A stretch of 39,913 nucleotides of DNA, taken from positions 1 through 39,913 of the forward strand of contig CASGCS010000006.1 of NCBI GenBank assembly GCA_949300025.1. Direction: 5' to 3'. The translations under genes were made by a program, and so were the position numbers. This DNA is from an uncultured bacterium. Its GTDB lineage: Bacteria > Bacteroidota > Bacteroidia > Bacteroidales > UBA932. Positions 16,901-25,554 of this stretch are shown here, one piece after another. The notes under the pieces are model-generated. The model made no database searches. It worked only from the letters and a program-made list of their open reading frames with translations, and had not been told where the DNA came from. The first letter of the stretch is position 1. Every line of letters starts with the position of its first letter.

Positions 16901-17371
16901 CTCTGGAATAACAGTTTCCTCGGTGTACCCGGTTATAATGCAGCAGATGGTGCTATGCCTCAGACATTTGCAGACTTCTGGTATGAGACATTCGATGCAG
17001 ACGGCAAGGTGATAGATGCAAACTACGATGCATACTATCCCCGTGCAACAAATATGGGAACAGGTCAAGCTTTCAACAACCTCCCCAACGATAGGTTATT
17101 GCTTAACATGGCATACCTGAGACTGAAGAACGTTACATTGGGTTACACTCTTCCCAAACAGATTACACAGAAGGCATACATCAGCAAACTCCGTGTATAT
17201 GTATCGTTGGAAAACTTCCTGACATTCGACAAGCTGAACGGGCTTCCTATAGACCCGGAGGCAATCCCTGGAGTATCTTACTTTAACTCAAGCAATTATA
17301 ACAGCGGTAGAGTAGGAGTGGGCGTGCCTGCAATGAAAACAGCTTCTGTAGGTCTCCAAATAACATTCTAA
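13955..17371 (+). CDS. SusC/RagA-family TonB-linked outer-membrane transporter, SusC2
   Basis: This 1138-residue transporter belongs to the same family as SusC1 and works with SusD2. It has a signal peptide (1-30, ending AMWA-Q), a carboxypeptidase-regulatory-like domain (about 34-106), a plug (about 112-240, with VVGFGTQKKENLTGAVASV, RIRIRGQ, PLILLDN and SVLKDAASASIYGAKAAFGVILITTKKG) and a barrel ending in VGLQITF. The first 110 residues and the 40 nt around the start codon are near-identical to SusC1, but plug and barrel diverge strongly, so the ligand is expected to differ. A calcium-binding-like loop DLNNDGKIHPGDRTLEDHGD (about 928-947) is common in this subgroup. susD2 starts 14 nt after the stop codon. 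Confidence 0.95.
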   Translation: MFIQKVTSRSLRYVMMTVASLVLSVGAMWAQNVNVKGTVTDEAGQPLPGVYVLVQGTTSGTATDIDGAYSLSAPANGTLVYSLMGMRDAAVPVNNRSVINVTMQEDAQLLDEAIVVGFGTQKKENLTGAVASVNAEEALSSRPIADVSRGLQGMVAGMTVQVGDGEVGADTRIRIRGQVGSYSGGASPLILLDNVEIPTITMVNPDDIASISVLKDAASASIYGAKAAFGVILITTKKGTGSDQESVTVNYSGNVSFNSMAKKYNMADVDALHYTVEAAERVGTYTPTGAFWLIDRAGYNAAVAWKERYGGKLSADDPFTYGRDWYVDGEGKKIGVRIFDPYDYMVEENRPSQSHNLSVAGRKGNTDFNISLAYLDQEGMVKPAEDDDFRRWNANVRVSTKINDWINVRAGIMYSKHQKRWAMASTSTTADVWLYTYRWGPTFPMVEKDEFGNTLRNSPNEIANANTAYNSYSYTSVNGGITITPLKNWNIDFDYTYAVRDETAWRPGTIHTGADTWIAPVATGATVDNEWAEFNALGSTIPGYQLNNWTYANSVGSYDQIYRSGYTSQRQTYIVKTTYDWNFLEDHTLNFMLGFQAVDYQNEGSWSRKYNLIDITNPQFDLAVGEQFAGGGFAWESQAGFFGRINYNYKNKYLAEANLRYDGTSKFPTDLQWRWFPSFSAGWVVSEEPWMKDIADVLSFLKVRASWGTIGDQTVSNSLYIPTMSFGTTNWLEDGSKLYYYSTPAAVASDITWQDITTLDIGLDARLFRDLGVTFDWFKRTTDNMIVPAEGIGYGFGASAPRGNFGKLSTKGWELTLDYGHMFKNGFSLSVTASISDAKTTIDEYGTGTIIDNWYNGKTYGEIWGYRVDRLFQKEDFAYDNNGNLITTTDEDGYKIYQFADPSTPSQGYHNSGSLIFGPGDIKYKDLNNDGKIHPGDRTLEDHGDLDVIGNSTPRYEYSFRVDMGYKGFDLSLFFQGVGKRDLWNNSFLGVPGYNAADGAMPQTFADFWYETFDADGKVIDANYDAYYPRATNMGTGQAFNNLPNDRLLLNMAYLRLKNVTLGYTLPKQITQKAYISKLRVYVSLENFLTFDKLNGLPIDPEAIPGVSYFNSSNYNSGRVGVGVPAMKTASVGLQITF

Positions 17372-17385
17372 AGATTATAAGAGGT

Positions 17386-19344
17386 ATGAAAAAGTTAACA
17401 TATTTAATATTTTCAGTTGTCGCCCTTGCTTTTGTAAGTTGCGACAATTATCTGGACCGCCCGGCAAAGACATCATCCAATGATGATATCTACTGGGTAA
17501 GTGAGGACAATGTCAGATTGTTCGTCAATGGTGCCTACACAAACTACTTTGTTGGATACAACAGCGGTTGGGGTGGTGCATACGCTCCTGCAGTCTATCA
17601 AAATAGAGAGTATAGCGATGATGCTACAACTACAGGAAAGCAATCTAATCTGCTTACTTCAATTCCAGATGACAACTGGTATCAGGCAGAGGGTAATTAC
17701 TGGCTCTCCAGAACCGGTGCAGGGCCGTGGAATTTTGCCTGGATTCGTAAATGGAATCTGTTGATAGACAGAGTTGCAATGATGCATGAGCAGGGAATAT
17801 TCAACGATGAGCAGTTCAACCACTGGACAGGCGTTGCCCGTTTCTTCAGAGGATTTGAGTACAGTCGTTTCGTACAGTCATTCGGTGATGTTCCCTATAT
17901 AGATTATGTTGTGGAATCTGCAGATTTCGACAGCCAGTATAAGCCCAGAGATTCCCGTGATTTTGTTATGACAAAAGTTATGGAGGATTTTGACTTTGCT
18001 TATACAAATGTAAGAGATGCAGCCACTGAGCCTAACCGCGTGAACAAAGATGTGGTTGCGGCATTTGCATCGCGCTTCATGCTCTTTGAGGGTTCATGGC
18101 AGATATACCATAATAATGATGCTGCTGTTGCAAAACCCTTCTTTGAGGCTGCAGTAAGGTTTGCAGAACTTGTAATGAGTACAGGCAGCTACGATTGTGA
18201 TGCACCTTTCCGCGCTCTGTTCGGTTCTGAATCAAATCCAGGAAAAGAGGCTATTATATATAGGTCATACGCTGCATCACAGTCTCTTACACACTGTATA
18301 GCTTCTTATTCAAATTTGAATGAGTCTCAGGTTTCAGGTGCAAACCTCTCACTGCTTAAGGCTTGGATATGCCAGGATGGAAAGACATACGACCAGTCTG
18401 GCGTAGACAATGTAGAGAGCTGGAGAATTCAGGATATGATTAAGACCCGTGACGCTAGGTTCGAGGCTACATTCTGGCATGAACCCACACAGGCTAATAC
18501 CGGTATCTATTGTACAAAGTTCATTGACAGAATAGGTCCCTGGTATAATGTAGATGGTGTTGAAGAGGCTCTTCCTGCAAAATATGCCTCTATGACCAAT
18601 ACAAACGGAGCGCCTGTTATCCGTTATGCAGAAATTCTTCTCAACTGGATTGAGGCAAAAGCTGAATTGGCTGCAAGATGCGGTGGTACTGCGGTTACAG
18701 ATGCAGATCTGGAGAAGTCTATAAATGAGATAAGAAGCAGACCTCTCGATGATACTGCAAAAGCACATGGTGTACAGCCCACCGCAAAACTTACCATAGC
18801 TATGGTGAATTCAATGAATGACCCTGCGAGAACTTCTGATATCCAGACAAAGACAAAGGGTTATGAGGTTACAGGCGGTTTTGTGCCCGCTCTTCTCTGG
18901 GAGATTCGCCGTGAGCGCCGTATGGAGTTTGTATTCGAACACATGCGTACTCTTGATATCCGTCGTTGGGGTCAGCTGGAACTTATGCAGGGTTCTATTA
19001 ATCCCGATATTTTGGTGGGCGCTTGGGTAGACTTCAATGAAACACCAAACCTTAAAAAATCGTTTAACCTGCTTACAGCTGCGCAGTTCGGCGTTTTGAA
19101 AGTGCTGACAGACCCTAATAAGGCAGGCGATGAAAGCGCATATATTACATTTACCGGAGAAGCTGACGAGAAAGGTAATATTACTTCATCAAATGCTGAG
19201 GATATGGTAGGATTCAGAATTCCTAATAACATCCAGGATAGAGATGAGTTCTCAGATAGAAACTATCTCGAACCTATCTGTAACGATGTTGTAAACCAGT
19301 ATAATGACAGAAATTATGTCATTGAACAGAACCCTGGTTGGTAA
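17386..19344 (+). CDS. SusD/RagB-family outer-membrane lipoprotein, SusD2
   Basis: This is the 652-residue substrate-binding lipoprotein partner of SusC2. The signal peptide MKKLTYLIFSVVALAFVSC ends at lipidated Cys19, followed by DNYLDRP, the common start of mature RagB/SusD proteins. The middle carries the helical TPR-like scaffold (AWIRKWNLLIDRV, GVARFFRGFEYSRFVQSFGDVPYID), and LLWEIRRERRMEFVFEHMRTLDIRRWG near residue 505 is the conserved carboxy-terminal family segment. It belongs to the classic RagB/SusD branch and differs from SusD1 and SusD3. A terminator lies 36 nt downstream. The ligand is unknown. Confidence 0.95.
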   Translation: MKKLTYLIFSVVALAFVSCDNYLDRPAKTSSNDDIYWVSEDNVRLFVNGAYTNYFVGYNSGWGGAYAPAVYQNREYSDDATTTGKQSNLLTSIPDDNWYQAEGNYWLSRTGAGPWNFAWIRKWNLLIDRVAMMHEQGIFNDEQFNHWTGVARFFRGFEYSRFVQSFGDVPYIDYVVESADFDSQYKPRDSRDFVMTKVMEDFDFAYTNVRDAATEPNRVNKDVVAAFASRFMLFEGSWQIYHNNDAAVAKPFFEAAVRFAELVMSTGSYDCDAPFRALFGSESNPGKEAIIYRSYAASQSLTHCIASYSNLNESQVSGANLSLLKAWICQDGKTYDQSGVDNVESWRIQDMIKTRDARFEATFWHEPTQANTGIYCTKFIDRIGPWYNVDGVEEALPAKYASMTNTNGAPVIRYAEILLNWIEAKAELAARCGGTAVTDADLEKSINEIRSRPLDDTAKAHGVQPTAKLTIAMVNSMNDPARTSDIQTKTKGYEVTGGFVPALLWEIRRERRMEFVFEHMRTLDIRRWGQLELMQGSINPDILVGAWVDFNETPNLKKSFNLLTAAQFGVLKVLTDPNKAGDESAYITFTGEADEKGNITSSNAEDMVGFRIPNNIQDRDEFSDRNYLEPICNDVVNQYNDRNYVIEQNPGW

Positions 19345-19379
19345 TTAGGTTAACACCTATAGTTTAGGTAACAAGAATG

Positions 19380-19414
19380 CGGTTGACGGTTCACTCCGTC
19401 AACCGTTTTTTTTT
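19380..19414 (+). terminator. Terminator of susC2-susD2
   Basis: CGGTTGACGG pairs perfectly with CCGTCAACCG around TTCACT, followed by nine T. It isolates the downstream susC3 remnant from the susC2 promoter. A second hairpin (GCAGCCA/TGGCTGC, 19435-19453) without a T-run follows. Confidence 0.92.
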
Positions 19415-19475
19415 GCACTTCCAGACCGCTATACGCAGCCATCCTCTGGCTGCGGTGCCTCATTATGCCCAGACC

Positions 19476-19492
19476 TGTCGCAATCTAACGTT
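19476..19492 (+). repeat. Third copy of the 17-bp SusC inverted repeat
   Basis: TGTCGCAATCTAACGTT is identical to 7449-7465 and to the complement of 7339-7355. Read in the sense of its neighbouring gene it matches the promoter-proximal repeat of susC1, and the next base (C) plus TT two bases later also agree. Homology to SusC coding sequence starts immediately after it. Confidence 0.8.
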
Positions 19493-19494
19493 CG

Positions 19495-20658
19495 TTCGTC
19501 GGAACAGGTAACCAGTGGACATCGGGTTCTCCCTATCTGCTTCCCGAGAAACAGAACTCATGGGAGATTGGTACAGAGTTGCAGTTCTTCGGCGGAAGAC
19601 TGGGCGTAGATTACACCTACTACCAGAGCGAAACCAAGAACCAGATTGCAGCTCCCCGTCTTGCACAGTCTACAGGTTATATCCTCTTCTCTCTCAACTC
19701 AGGTTCGGTTAAGAACAAAGGTATGGAGTTGATGATTACCGGCAGGCCCATAGACAAGAAGGACTTTACATGGGACGTTACCCTTAACATGGCGGGCAAC
19801 CGCGGTACTCTGGGAGACTTCGTAGAGGGTGTAGACTACTTCTATGTAACAGCCGTACAGATTGGCGGCGTTAAGGCAGCGTCTATCCCCAACGGAGGAG
19901 ACTTCCTCGCCTTGACAGGTAACCGCTGGCTCAGGGAGACAACCACTGTAGAGACCGTAGATGAAAACGGCAAGACGGTAACAGAGGAGGTTGAACTCGA
20001 GAACGGCAGGTACCAGGTAGACCCTACAACCGGTCTCTATAAACTGGAAGGAAGTACAACAAACGTAGTAGGTAACCGTGAGCCCAAGTTCACAGGCGGT
20101 CTTACAAATACATTCCGCTGGAAAGACCTTACACTCTCATTCCTGTTGGATTTCAGGATTGGCGGAGATATCTACAACGGTACACAATATTACCTGACCA
20201 CTTACGGACAGTCTGAAAGGACACTCGACCGCAGCAGCGTTACGGTAAGCGGTGTAAACTCCGAGACAGGAGAGCCCTATTCACAGACCTACAACGCAGG
20301 CGACAGTTATGTGATAAACGGAAACACCTATTCCGGTGAGTATATGATCCAGCAATACTGGTCAAGCAACTATGCAAGCAACGCATACAACTTCATCCAG
20401 AATGTAAACTGGCTCAAGCTCCGTTCACTGAGCCTCAGCTACGACTTCAGCAACCTTATCAAGGGGCAGAACATTCTGAAGAACCTCACTGCAACTTTTG
20501 CTGCCAACAACCTGTTCACCATAACCAACTACAAGGGCGGAATGGACCCTGAAGTTGCAGCCGTAGGTTCAACAGGCGGTTCAGGTTCAATCGGCATCGA
20601 ATATTGCGGAGTTCCTACTCAAAGGACATATTCGTTCGGTATAAATCTGACTTTCTAA
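19495..20658 (+). pseudogene. 5'-truncated susC, SusC3 remnant
   Basis: Only the last third of a SusC-type transporter is present. Translated from 19495 it reads FVGTGNQWTSGSPYLLPEKQ and aligns with SusC1 from about residue 682 (GLGVGNNWQRGNPYLKPER) to the shared end SFGINLTF. Signal peptide, regulatory domain, plug and most of the barrel are missing. An in-frame TAA (19486-19488) lies in the 17-bp repeat at the junction, and no promoter is visible between the susD2 terminator and this point. The remaining 1.16 kb is open to its natural stop, so the loss is recent or the segment is kept as a silent cassette. An internal ATG at 19579 could give 359 residues without export signal, so I do not regard it as a functional gene. 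Confidence 0.85.
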
Positions 20659-20676
20659 TTTTAAAGAATGATAGCA

Positions 20677-22728
20677 ATGAAAAAATTATTATATATAACA
20701 TTATCGCTTATTCTGACATTCGGTGTCGCATCCTGCGACAACTGGTTGGATGTAAACACCAACCCGGACAATCCGAATAACTTGAGCGCTACAGTTGACG
20801 TAAGGTTGCCGTGGATCCAATACTATTACATGTATGCATGGGGAACTACAAACGCCCGTGTAAACGGAGCGGCGCAAATCATTACCGGTACCAGCCGGGC
20901 AAGTACGGTAGGCCGTCTTTCACTCTGGAATCCATATCAGAGTGCATCTGTAACCATGTATCAGAACTGGTTCGTAGGTGCAGCTGCAAATATTCCCGAT
21001 ATTATAAACAGGGCGCAGGAAGAGGGTGCATACCACTATGAGGCTGCTGCCCTTGTAATAAAATCCATGGGTTACATGATGATGGCAGACCTCTACGGAG
21101 AGATGCCTTATGAGCAGGCCGTTACAGCAGACTTTTCTCCTGCGTTCTCAACAGGAGAGGAAATTTTCGACGGCTGTATGGCAGATCTAGACAGAGCCAT
21201 AGAACTGTTCCAGACTCCTCAGGAGCAGGGAGCCACCCCGCTATCGGCAGGTGATACATGGAACGGAGGTAATACAGACAAGTGGATTAAACTATGCTAC
21301 GGTCTGAAGGCCCGTTGGCTGAACAACCTTTCGAAGACCGACAGGTACGACCCGGAAGCCATTCTTGCAGCCGTTCAGAACGGCCCTCAGAGCACGGCTG
21401 ACAATACAAAGATGACGCACTACAATGTTGAGTCAGGAGAAGGAAACGTTACCGTGGGCGACGTTTACGGACCTTGCGTTACATGGGACGTTGCTGCATG
21501 GGGTACAGGCCAGAGACTTGCAAGATACTATGCACAGCTCCTTACCAACTTCAAGGGAACAGGCGTAGAGGACCCGAGAGCAGACAAAATGCTTCCCTCT
21601 TCTATGTACAAGGTGAAACTCTCTGCAGACAAATCGAGAATCGAGAGTTATGAGTGGCTCAGGGACGAGGGTGTAGACCTCAGCGGCATAGACGAAGGCT
21701 GGAAGATGAACCGTCTGCAGGGCGGCAACCTCAACGGCTACCTTACACTTGCCATGAAGGATGATACCCAAAAATATGCTAAAAAAGATATTGAACTATA
21801 TTACGAGAGTATCAGTGCATTCATTGCAGCTCTCAACAAATATTATACGACAGATAATATAACAATTAAAGAAGAGACCGATACTATCAAGGTAACATAC
21901 CATCCCGGAGCAATGTATGTAAACGATGACAACCCCTTGTATGTTGAGGATATCAAGTATGTTCAGCTCAGGGCAGATGCCTTCTATGAGACCCAGGGTC
22001 TTTCTACAACAGACATGAACTGCTACTATACAGCTGTTCCCGGTGATTCAAGGACTCTCGGATTCGTGCAGGGTACAGGTACATTCTATACAAGACCTGA
22101 CTCAGACTCTGATATCATGACATACACCGAAATGCTTTTCATCAAGGCAGAGGTGCTTTTCAGGCAGGGTGATGCGCAGGGAGCATACAATGCTTACAAA
22201 GATGCAATCTTGTCTCACTTCAGCCGTATGAACGAGAAACTCAAGACCTGGACAGACATAGGTTGCGGAACCACAGCAAGAGGCTTTGATGTTTCATTCG
22301 CTTACTCTCCCATGTCTCAGGCTGAAATAGATGCATATATGGCAAGTCCCGCTGTAAAACAGGATGCCGGTTCTCTTACACTTTCAGACATCATGATGCA
22401 GAAACTCATTGCAATGTGTTTCGACTACCAGTCATGGAACGATGTAAGAAGGTACAACTATTTCGCAGGCAATATAGGGAGCTACGGTGTAATCTACACC
22501 GAGATGGCAGTACCTGCATACAGAACGGGAGACTTCTCTACATTCTCAACTGACCCTGCGTCAGACCAGTACTATCTGAGAAGATTGATGCAGCCGTCGT
22601 TCGAGACAGACTACAATTCAACAGAGTGTAATGCTTCAGTTGCACCGTATGCTGCAACATACGGCATTTCAAATGCTTTGGATTATAAGATATATTCTGT
22701 ACCTGTTTGGTGGGATGTCACCAGATAA
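20677..22728 (+). CDS. SusD-like outer-membrane lipoprotein, SusD3
   Basis: This is an intact paralogue of SusD1. From the ATG at 20677 it has 683 residues and begins MKKLLYITLSLILTFGVASC, with lipidated Cys20 followed by DNWLDVNTNPDNPNNL. An upstream ATG at 20668 adds MIA. It shares with SusD1 the segments RLPWIQYYYMYAWG, QNWFVGAAANIPDII, EEGAYHYEAAALVIKSMGYM and the end PVWWD, but has about 80 extra residues, mostly in an inserted region around 310-440. Its SusC partner is the truncated gene immediately upstream, so it probably lacks a functional transporter and perhaps a promoter. The 19 bases around and after its stop codon are identical to those of susD1. Confidence 0.9.
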   Translation: MKKLLYITLSLILTFGVASCDNWLDVNTNPDNPNNLSATVDVRLPWIQYYYMYAWGTTNARVNGAAQIITGTSRASTVGRLSLWNPYQSASVTMYQNWFVGAAANIPDIINRAQEEGAYHYEAAALVIKSMGYMMMADLYGEMPYEQAVTADFSPAFSTGEEIFDGCMADLDRAIELFQTPQEQGATPLSAGDTWNGGNTDKWIKLCYGLKARWLNNLSKTDRYDPEAILAAVQNGPQSTADNTKMTHYNVESGEGNVTVGDVYGPCVTWDVAAWGTGQRLARYYAQLLTNFKGTGVEDPRADKMLPSSMYKVKLSADKSRIESYEWLRDEGVDLSGIDEGWKMNRLQGGNLNGYLTLAMKDDTQKYAKKDIELYYESISAFIAALNKYYTTDNITIKEETDTIKVTYHPGAMYVNDDNPLYVEDIKYVQLRADAFYETQGLSTTDMNCYYTAVPGDSRTLGFVQGTGTFYTRPDSDSDIMTYTEMLFIKAEVLFRQGDAQGAYNAYKDAILSHFSRMNEKLKTWTDIGCGTTARGFDVSFAYSPMSQAEIDAYMASPAVKQDAGSLTLSDIMMQKLIAMCFDYQSWNDVRRYNYFAGNIGSYGVIYTEMAVPAYRTGDFSTFSTDPASDQYYLRRLMQPSFETDYNSTECNASVAPYAATYGISNALDYKIYSVPVWWDVTR

Positions 22729-22743
22729 TTTAAATTTGGGTTA
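22725..22743 (+). repeat. Shared 3' boundary of the susD3 locus
   Basis: ATAATTTAAATTTGGGTTA, beginning at the last base before the susD3 stop codon, is identical to the minus strand at 2217-2199 after susD1. Confidence 0.7.
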
Positions 22744-22763
22744 GTTAATTATAACAAGCGGTT

Positions 22764-22799
22764 GTTGGCCCCGGAGTGATTCGGGGCCAACTTCTTTTT
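22764..22799 (+). terminator. Terminator after susD3
   Basis: GTTGGCCCCG (22764-22773) pairs with CGGGGCCAAC (22782-22791), then TTCTTTTT. The hairpin ends a few bases from the convergent stop codon of the DUF5009 gene. Confidence 0.85.
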
Positions 22800-24165
22800 A
22801 TGCTTTCCAGAAGATTTTCTTCCTGCTCAGCAGACTTACCGCCCACATTGTGAAAAGCACGGCTATGGCCGCTCTTGCAATGCCGGCCAGAGGGCAGCCG
22901 GCGGGGTATGCAGCCTGGTAAAGGGTTATGGCTCCGGTAACTTTCATCAGAGGGACAATAAAGGAGTCGAATGCTATATAGCTCATGAGCGGATTCATGC
23001 CTGCACCGGAAAATATCTTTACAAAGAGGCTTGTGGGGAGATATTTGCAGACATAGTCGCTGAATATGAGCAGCAGTATGCTGATTGAGCATGTGGCAAA
23101 GCAGTATGCGATTGTGCACGGAACCTTTGTCATGCCTTCCAGCGGTACCATCGCAGTTCCGCAGATCAGCAGAATGGCTGCAGGAAAAAGGAATTCTGCA
23201 TATTGCGGCAATTTTTTGAATGCAATGTATAGGAGAAACGCAAATACAGCTATTGAAACCGATATTATGAGTGTTGCACTGAGATTCATGTAGAATGCGT
23301 AGCAGAGCCATACGACAAACAGCAGTGTAAGAGGAAAGAAGAGGTGAATAATCTTACCCTGTATGTTGCTGTATACATTCCCTTGACGGATTCTCTTATG
23401 CAGAATGTCGCCTATGCCGGTTGCCGGTATGAGCAGCAGCAGGAAGTAGAAGTACTCCATGTTGAACCACCATCTTATATTGGGATTGGCATACGTTGCG
23501 GCAGGCCATCCCGCCTCTTTTGTTATATAGGTGAAGAGGAAGAGCAGCAGGTATATGTTTATGCGCATCTTGATGTTGTCCCGTGTAAAGTACCAGATTA
23601 GCGAGCCGAAGAGGTAGAGGAATGCAAGCAGGAAGATGATTATTCCGCGCCTTTGCACCGAAATTACCTCGCCGAACCAGAAATGGCCGGCAAGAATGAT
23701 GAGTATTATCGCGGCAAGGCCGGCAATTCTTATCGGCAGGGTCTTTTTCCGTTTCAGTACCATGTAGAGCGGGAAAAAGGCCATGAAGCCGAGAATGGTG
23801 AATATTTGTGGCCACACTCCCTCTGCGGTGTTGAAGTTCAGCAGTACATAGGCGTAGGAGAAGAACCAGAGCATGAAAAACCGCTCCACGGTGCTTTTGA
23901 CATATCCTCCGGCTGTAATGCCCTTTTCTATTCTTGAGCGTCCCGACAGCGGGATGGCTGCTCCCATGCAGAAGATGAATACGGGAAATACCAGGTCTAC
24001 CCAGCTTATGCCTGTAACGCCGGTATTCAGTTCGTGGGTCGGAGGCGGGTTCTGAATATGATACATCCAGCGCGGAAGTACGCCGTAGGGTATAATTGCG
24101 CTGAAGACCATACCGAAAATGGTAAGTCCGCGCAGAAAATCCAGTGAAAGGTATCTCTGTTTCAT
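22798..24165 (-). CDS. DUF5009 (COG4299-type) multi-pass membrane protein, HGSNAT-like
   Basis: This 455-residue inner-membrane protein has about 10-12 hydrophobic segments and begins MKQRYLSLDFLRGLTIFGMVF, the hallmark of the DUF5009/NagX family related to lysosomal heparan-alpha-glucosaminide N-acetyltransferase. WVDLVFPVFIFCMGAAIPLS follows in the second and third segments. Relatives are thought to acetylate or move amino sugars, but the exact activity in Bacteroidota is not settled. It is the last gene of the minus-strand cluster and begins 31 nt after the phosphohexomutase gene, so it is probably co-transcribed. A link to amino-sugar metabolism through that neighbour is inference. Confidence 0.85.
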   Translation of the reverse strand: MKQRYLSLDFLRGLTIFGMVFSAIIPYGVLPRWMYHIQNPPPTHELNTGVTGISWVDLVFPVFIFCMGAAIPLSGRSRIEKGITAGGYVKSTVERFFMLWFFSYAYVLLNFNTAEGVWPQIFTILGFMAFFPLYMVLKRKKTLPIRIAGLAAIILIILAGHFWFGEVISVQRRGIIIFLLAFLYLFGSLIWYFTRDNIKMRINIYLLLFLFTYITKEAGWPAATYANPNIRWWFNMEYFYFLLLLIPATGIGDILHKRIRQGNVYSNIQGKIIHLFFPLTLLFVVWLCYAFYMNLSATLIISVSIAVFAFLLYIAFKKLPQYAEFLFPAAILLICGTAMVPLEGMTKVPCTIAYCFATCSISILLLIFSDYVCKYLPTSLFVKIFSGAGMNPLMSYIAFDSFIVPLMKVTGAITLYQAAYPAGCPLAGIARAAIAVLFTMWAVSLLSRKKIFWKA

Positions 24166-24196
24166 TTTGACTTGTAAGTATGGGCTGAAATGCCCG

Positions 24197-25552
24197 CTAT
24201 TTGAATTTTGAAATTATTTCTCTGGCCTTTTTTACTTTTTGTTCCAAAAGTTCGTCTGTTTTGGCTTCGGCAATAAAGCGCAGATATGGCTCGGTATTGG
24301 ATGGACGGATATTGAACCACCACTGTTTGAACTCCACCCTGTATCCGTCGAAATCCATAAAGGCTGTGGGCTGCTCCTCGTTTTTAAAATAGTTGCAGAC
24401 AGCCTCCATGGCCTGCTCTTTCTGTTCTATCTTAAAGTTTATCTCTCCGGAGTTCCGGTATTTTTCTATTCCGGCAATGGCCTGCGACAACTTCACCCCT
24501 TCTCTTTTGAGGCGTGAAACGATTCCTAGAATAATGAGAGAAGCCATGATGCCGCTGTCGGAGTAGAAAAAGTCTCTGAAGTAGTAGTGTCCGGCCAGTT
24601 CTCCCCCGTAAATTCCTTCTATTTCACGCAGTTTGCGGGCTGCAAAGGCCCGGCCCACCTTCCATGTCTCCATTTCCGCCCCCATAGGTTCGAGATATTC
24701 CCCAACTGCCTTTGAACTTCTTATATCCTGCAGCACCTTTCCCCTGAGCCCTTTCTCTTCGAGCCAGTAATGGCCCATGAGGGCAATCATGAGGTCCGGA
24801 GAGATGAAGCGGCCCGTTTCATCGGTAAACATGACGCGGTCTGCATCGCCGTCGTAGATGACTCCTATGTCGCACCCCTTCCGGCGGACAAACTCCTGAA
24901 GCTTTACTATGTTCGCGGCAACAAGCGGGTTGGGGTCGTGCCCGGGAAACGTGCCGTCTATCGTATCGCATATATAGGAGATGTCGCCGCCAGACTGTTT
25001 CATAATATCCTTTATTACAAGGGCTGCCATTCCGTTCGAGAGGTCCATCCCTATCCTGAGTGAGGAGCACTCTTTCAGGTACTTCATCTGAAAGGCAATA
25101 TATTCCTCTTTTATATCCAGAAATCCAACCTTTCCCTTCTCCTTCTCTTTCCTGCACTCCTTTCCGCCATTTATCCACTCCTCAATGAGCCCGAGGCCAT
25201 TTTCCTTTCCTACAGGAAGCGCGTTGGAGGTCGAGACCTTCATGCCGTTATACTCCTTTGAGTTGTGCGATGCCGTAATCTGGACAGAGGCCTTGAAGCC
25301 GTATGAAGCCGTGGCATAGTAGACCATGGGTGTAGTTGCCAGGCCAATGTCTGTCACGCTTGCGCCGGCGTCGGTAATGCCTTCCACGAGGGCATCCCTT
25401 ATCTGAGGCGAGGAGAGGCGCGCATCTCTTCCCACCAGTACCTTGTCTGTATCGAGCAGGCTCGGAAGAAAGAACCCCACCTTGTAGGCGGTCTCTCTGT
25501 TGAAGTCTACATTGTAGATTCCCCGTATGTCGTAGGCGTGAAATGCTCCCAT
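24197..25552 (-). CDS. Phosphomannomutase / phosphoglucomutase
   Basis: This enzyme of the alpha-D-phosphohexomutase superfamily interconverts sugar 1- and 6-phosphates for nucleotide-sugar synthesis. At 451 residues it has the four expected signatures: TASHNSKEYNG with the phosphorylated Ser95, DGDADR (234-239) binding Mg2+, GELAGHYYF for sugar recognition, and RPSNTEPYLR for the phosphate. The pattern and length resemble ManB/AlgC bifunctional enzymes and not GlmM; mannose versus glucose preference cannot be decided. The ATG lies two nt after the def stop codon, so translation is likely coupled. Confidence 0.92.
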   Translation of the reverse strand: MGAFHAYDIRGIYNVDFNRETAYKVGFFLPSLLDTDKVLVGRDARLSSPQIRDALVEGITDAGASVTDIGLATTPMVYYATASYGFKASVQITASHNSKEYNGMKVSTSNALPVGKENGLGLIEEWINGGKECRKEKEKGKVGFLDIKEEYIAFQMKYLKECSSLRIGMDLSNGMAALVIKDIMKQSGGDISYICDTIDGTFPGHDPNPLVAANIVKLQEFVRRKGCDIGVIYDGDADRVMFTDETGRFISPDLMIALMGHYWLEEKGLRGKVLQDIRSSKAVGEYLEPMGAEMETWKVGRAFAARKLREIEGIYGGELAGHYYFRDFFYSDSGIMASLIILGIVSRLKREGVKLSQAIAGIEKYRNSGEINFKIEQKEQAMEAVCNYFKNEEQPTAFMDFDGYRVEFKQWWFNIRPSNTEPYLRFIAEAKTDELLEQKVKKAREIISKFK

Positions 25553-25554
25553 CT

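Noticed and set aside
17438..17451. TTGCGACAA in susD2 and the similar TGCGACAAC in susD3 as motif copies
   Set aside because: Both encode the lipobox Cys-Asp-Asn; the similarity to GATTGCGACA follows from the codons and lacks the flanks.
19579..20658. A functional 359-residue protein from the ATG at 19579
   Set aside because: It would be an internal barrel fragment without signal peptide or plug, and no promoter or leader is seen.
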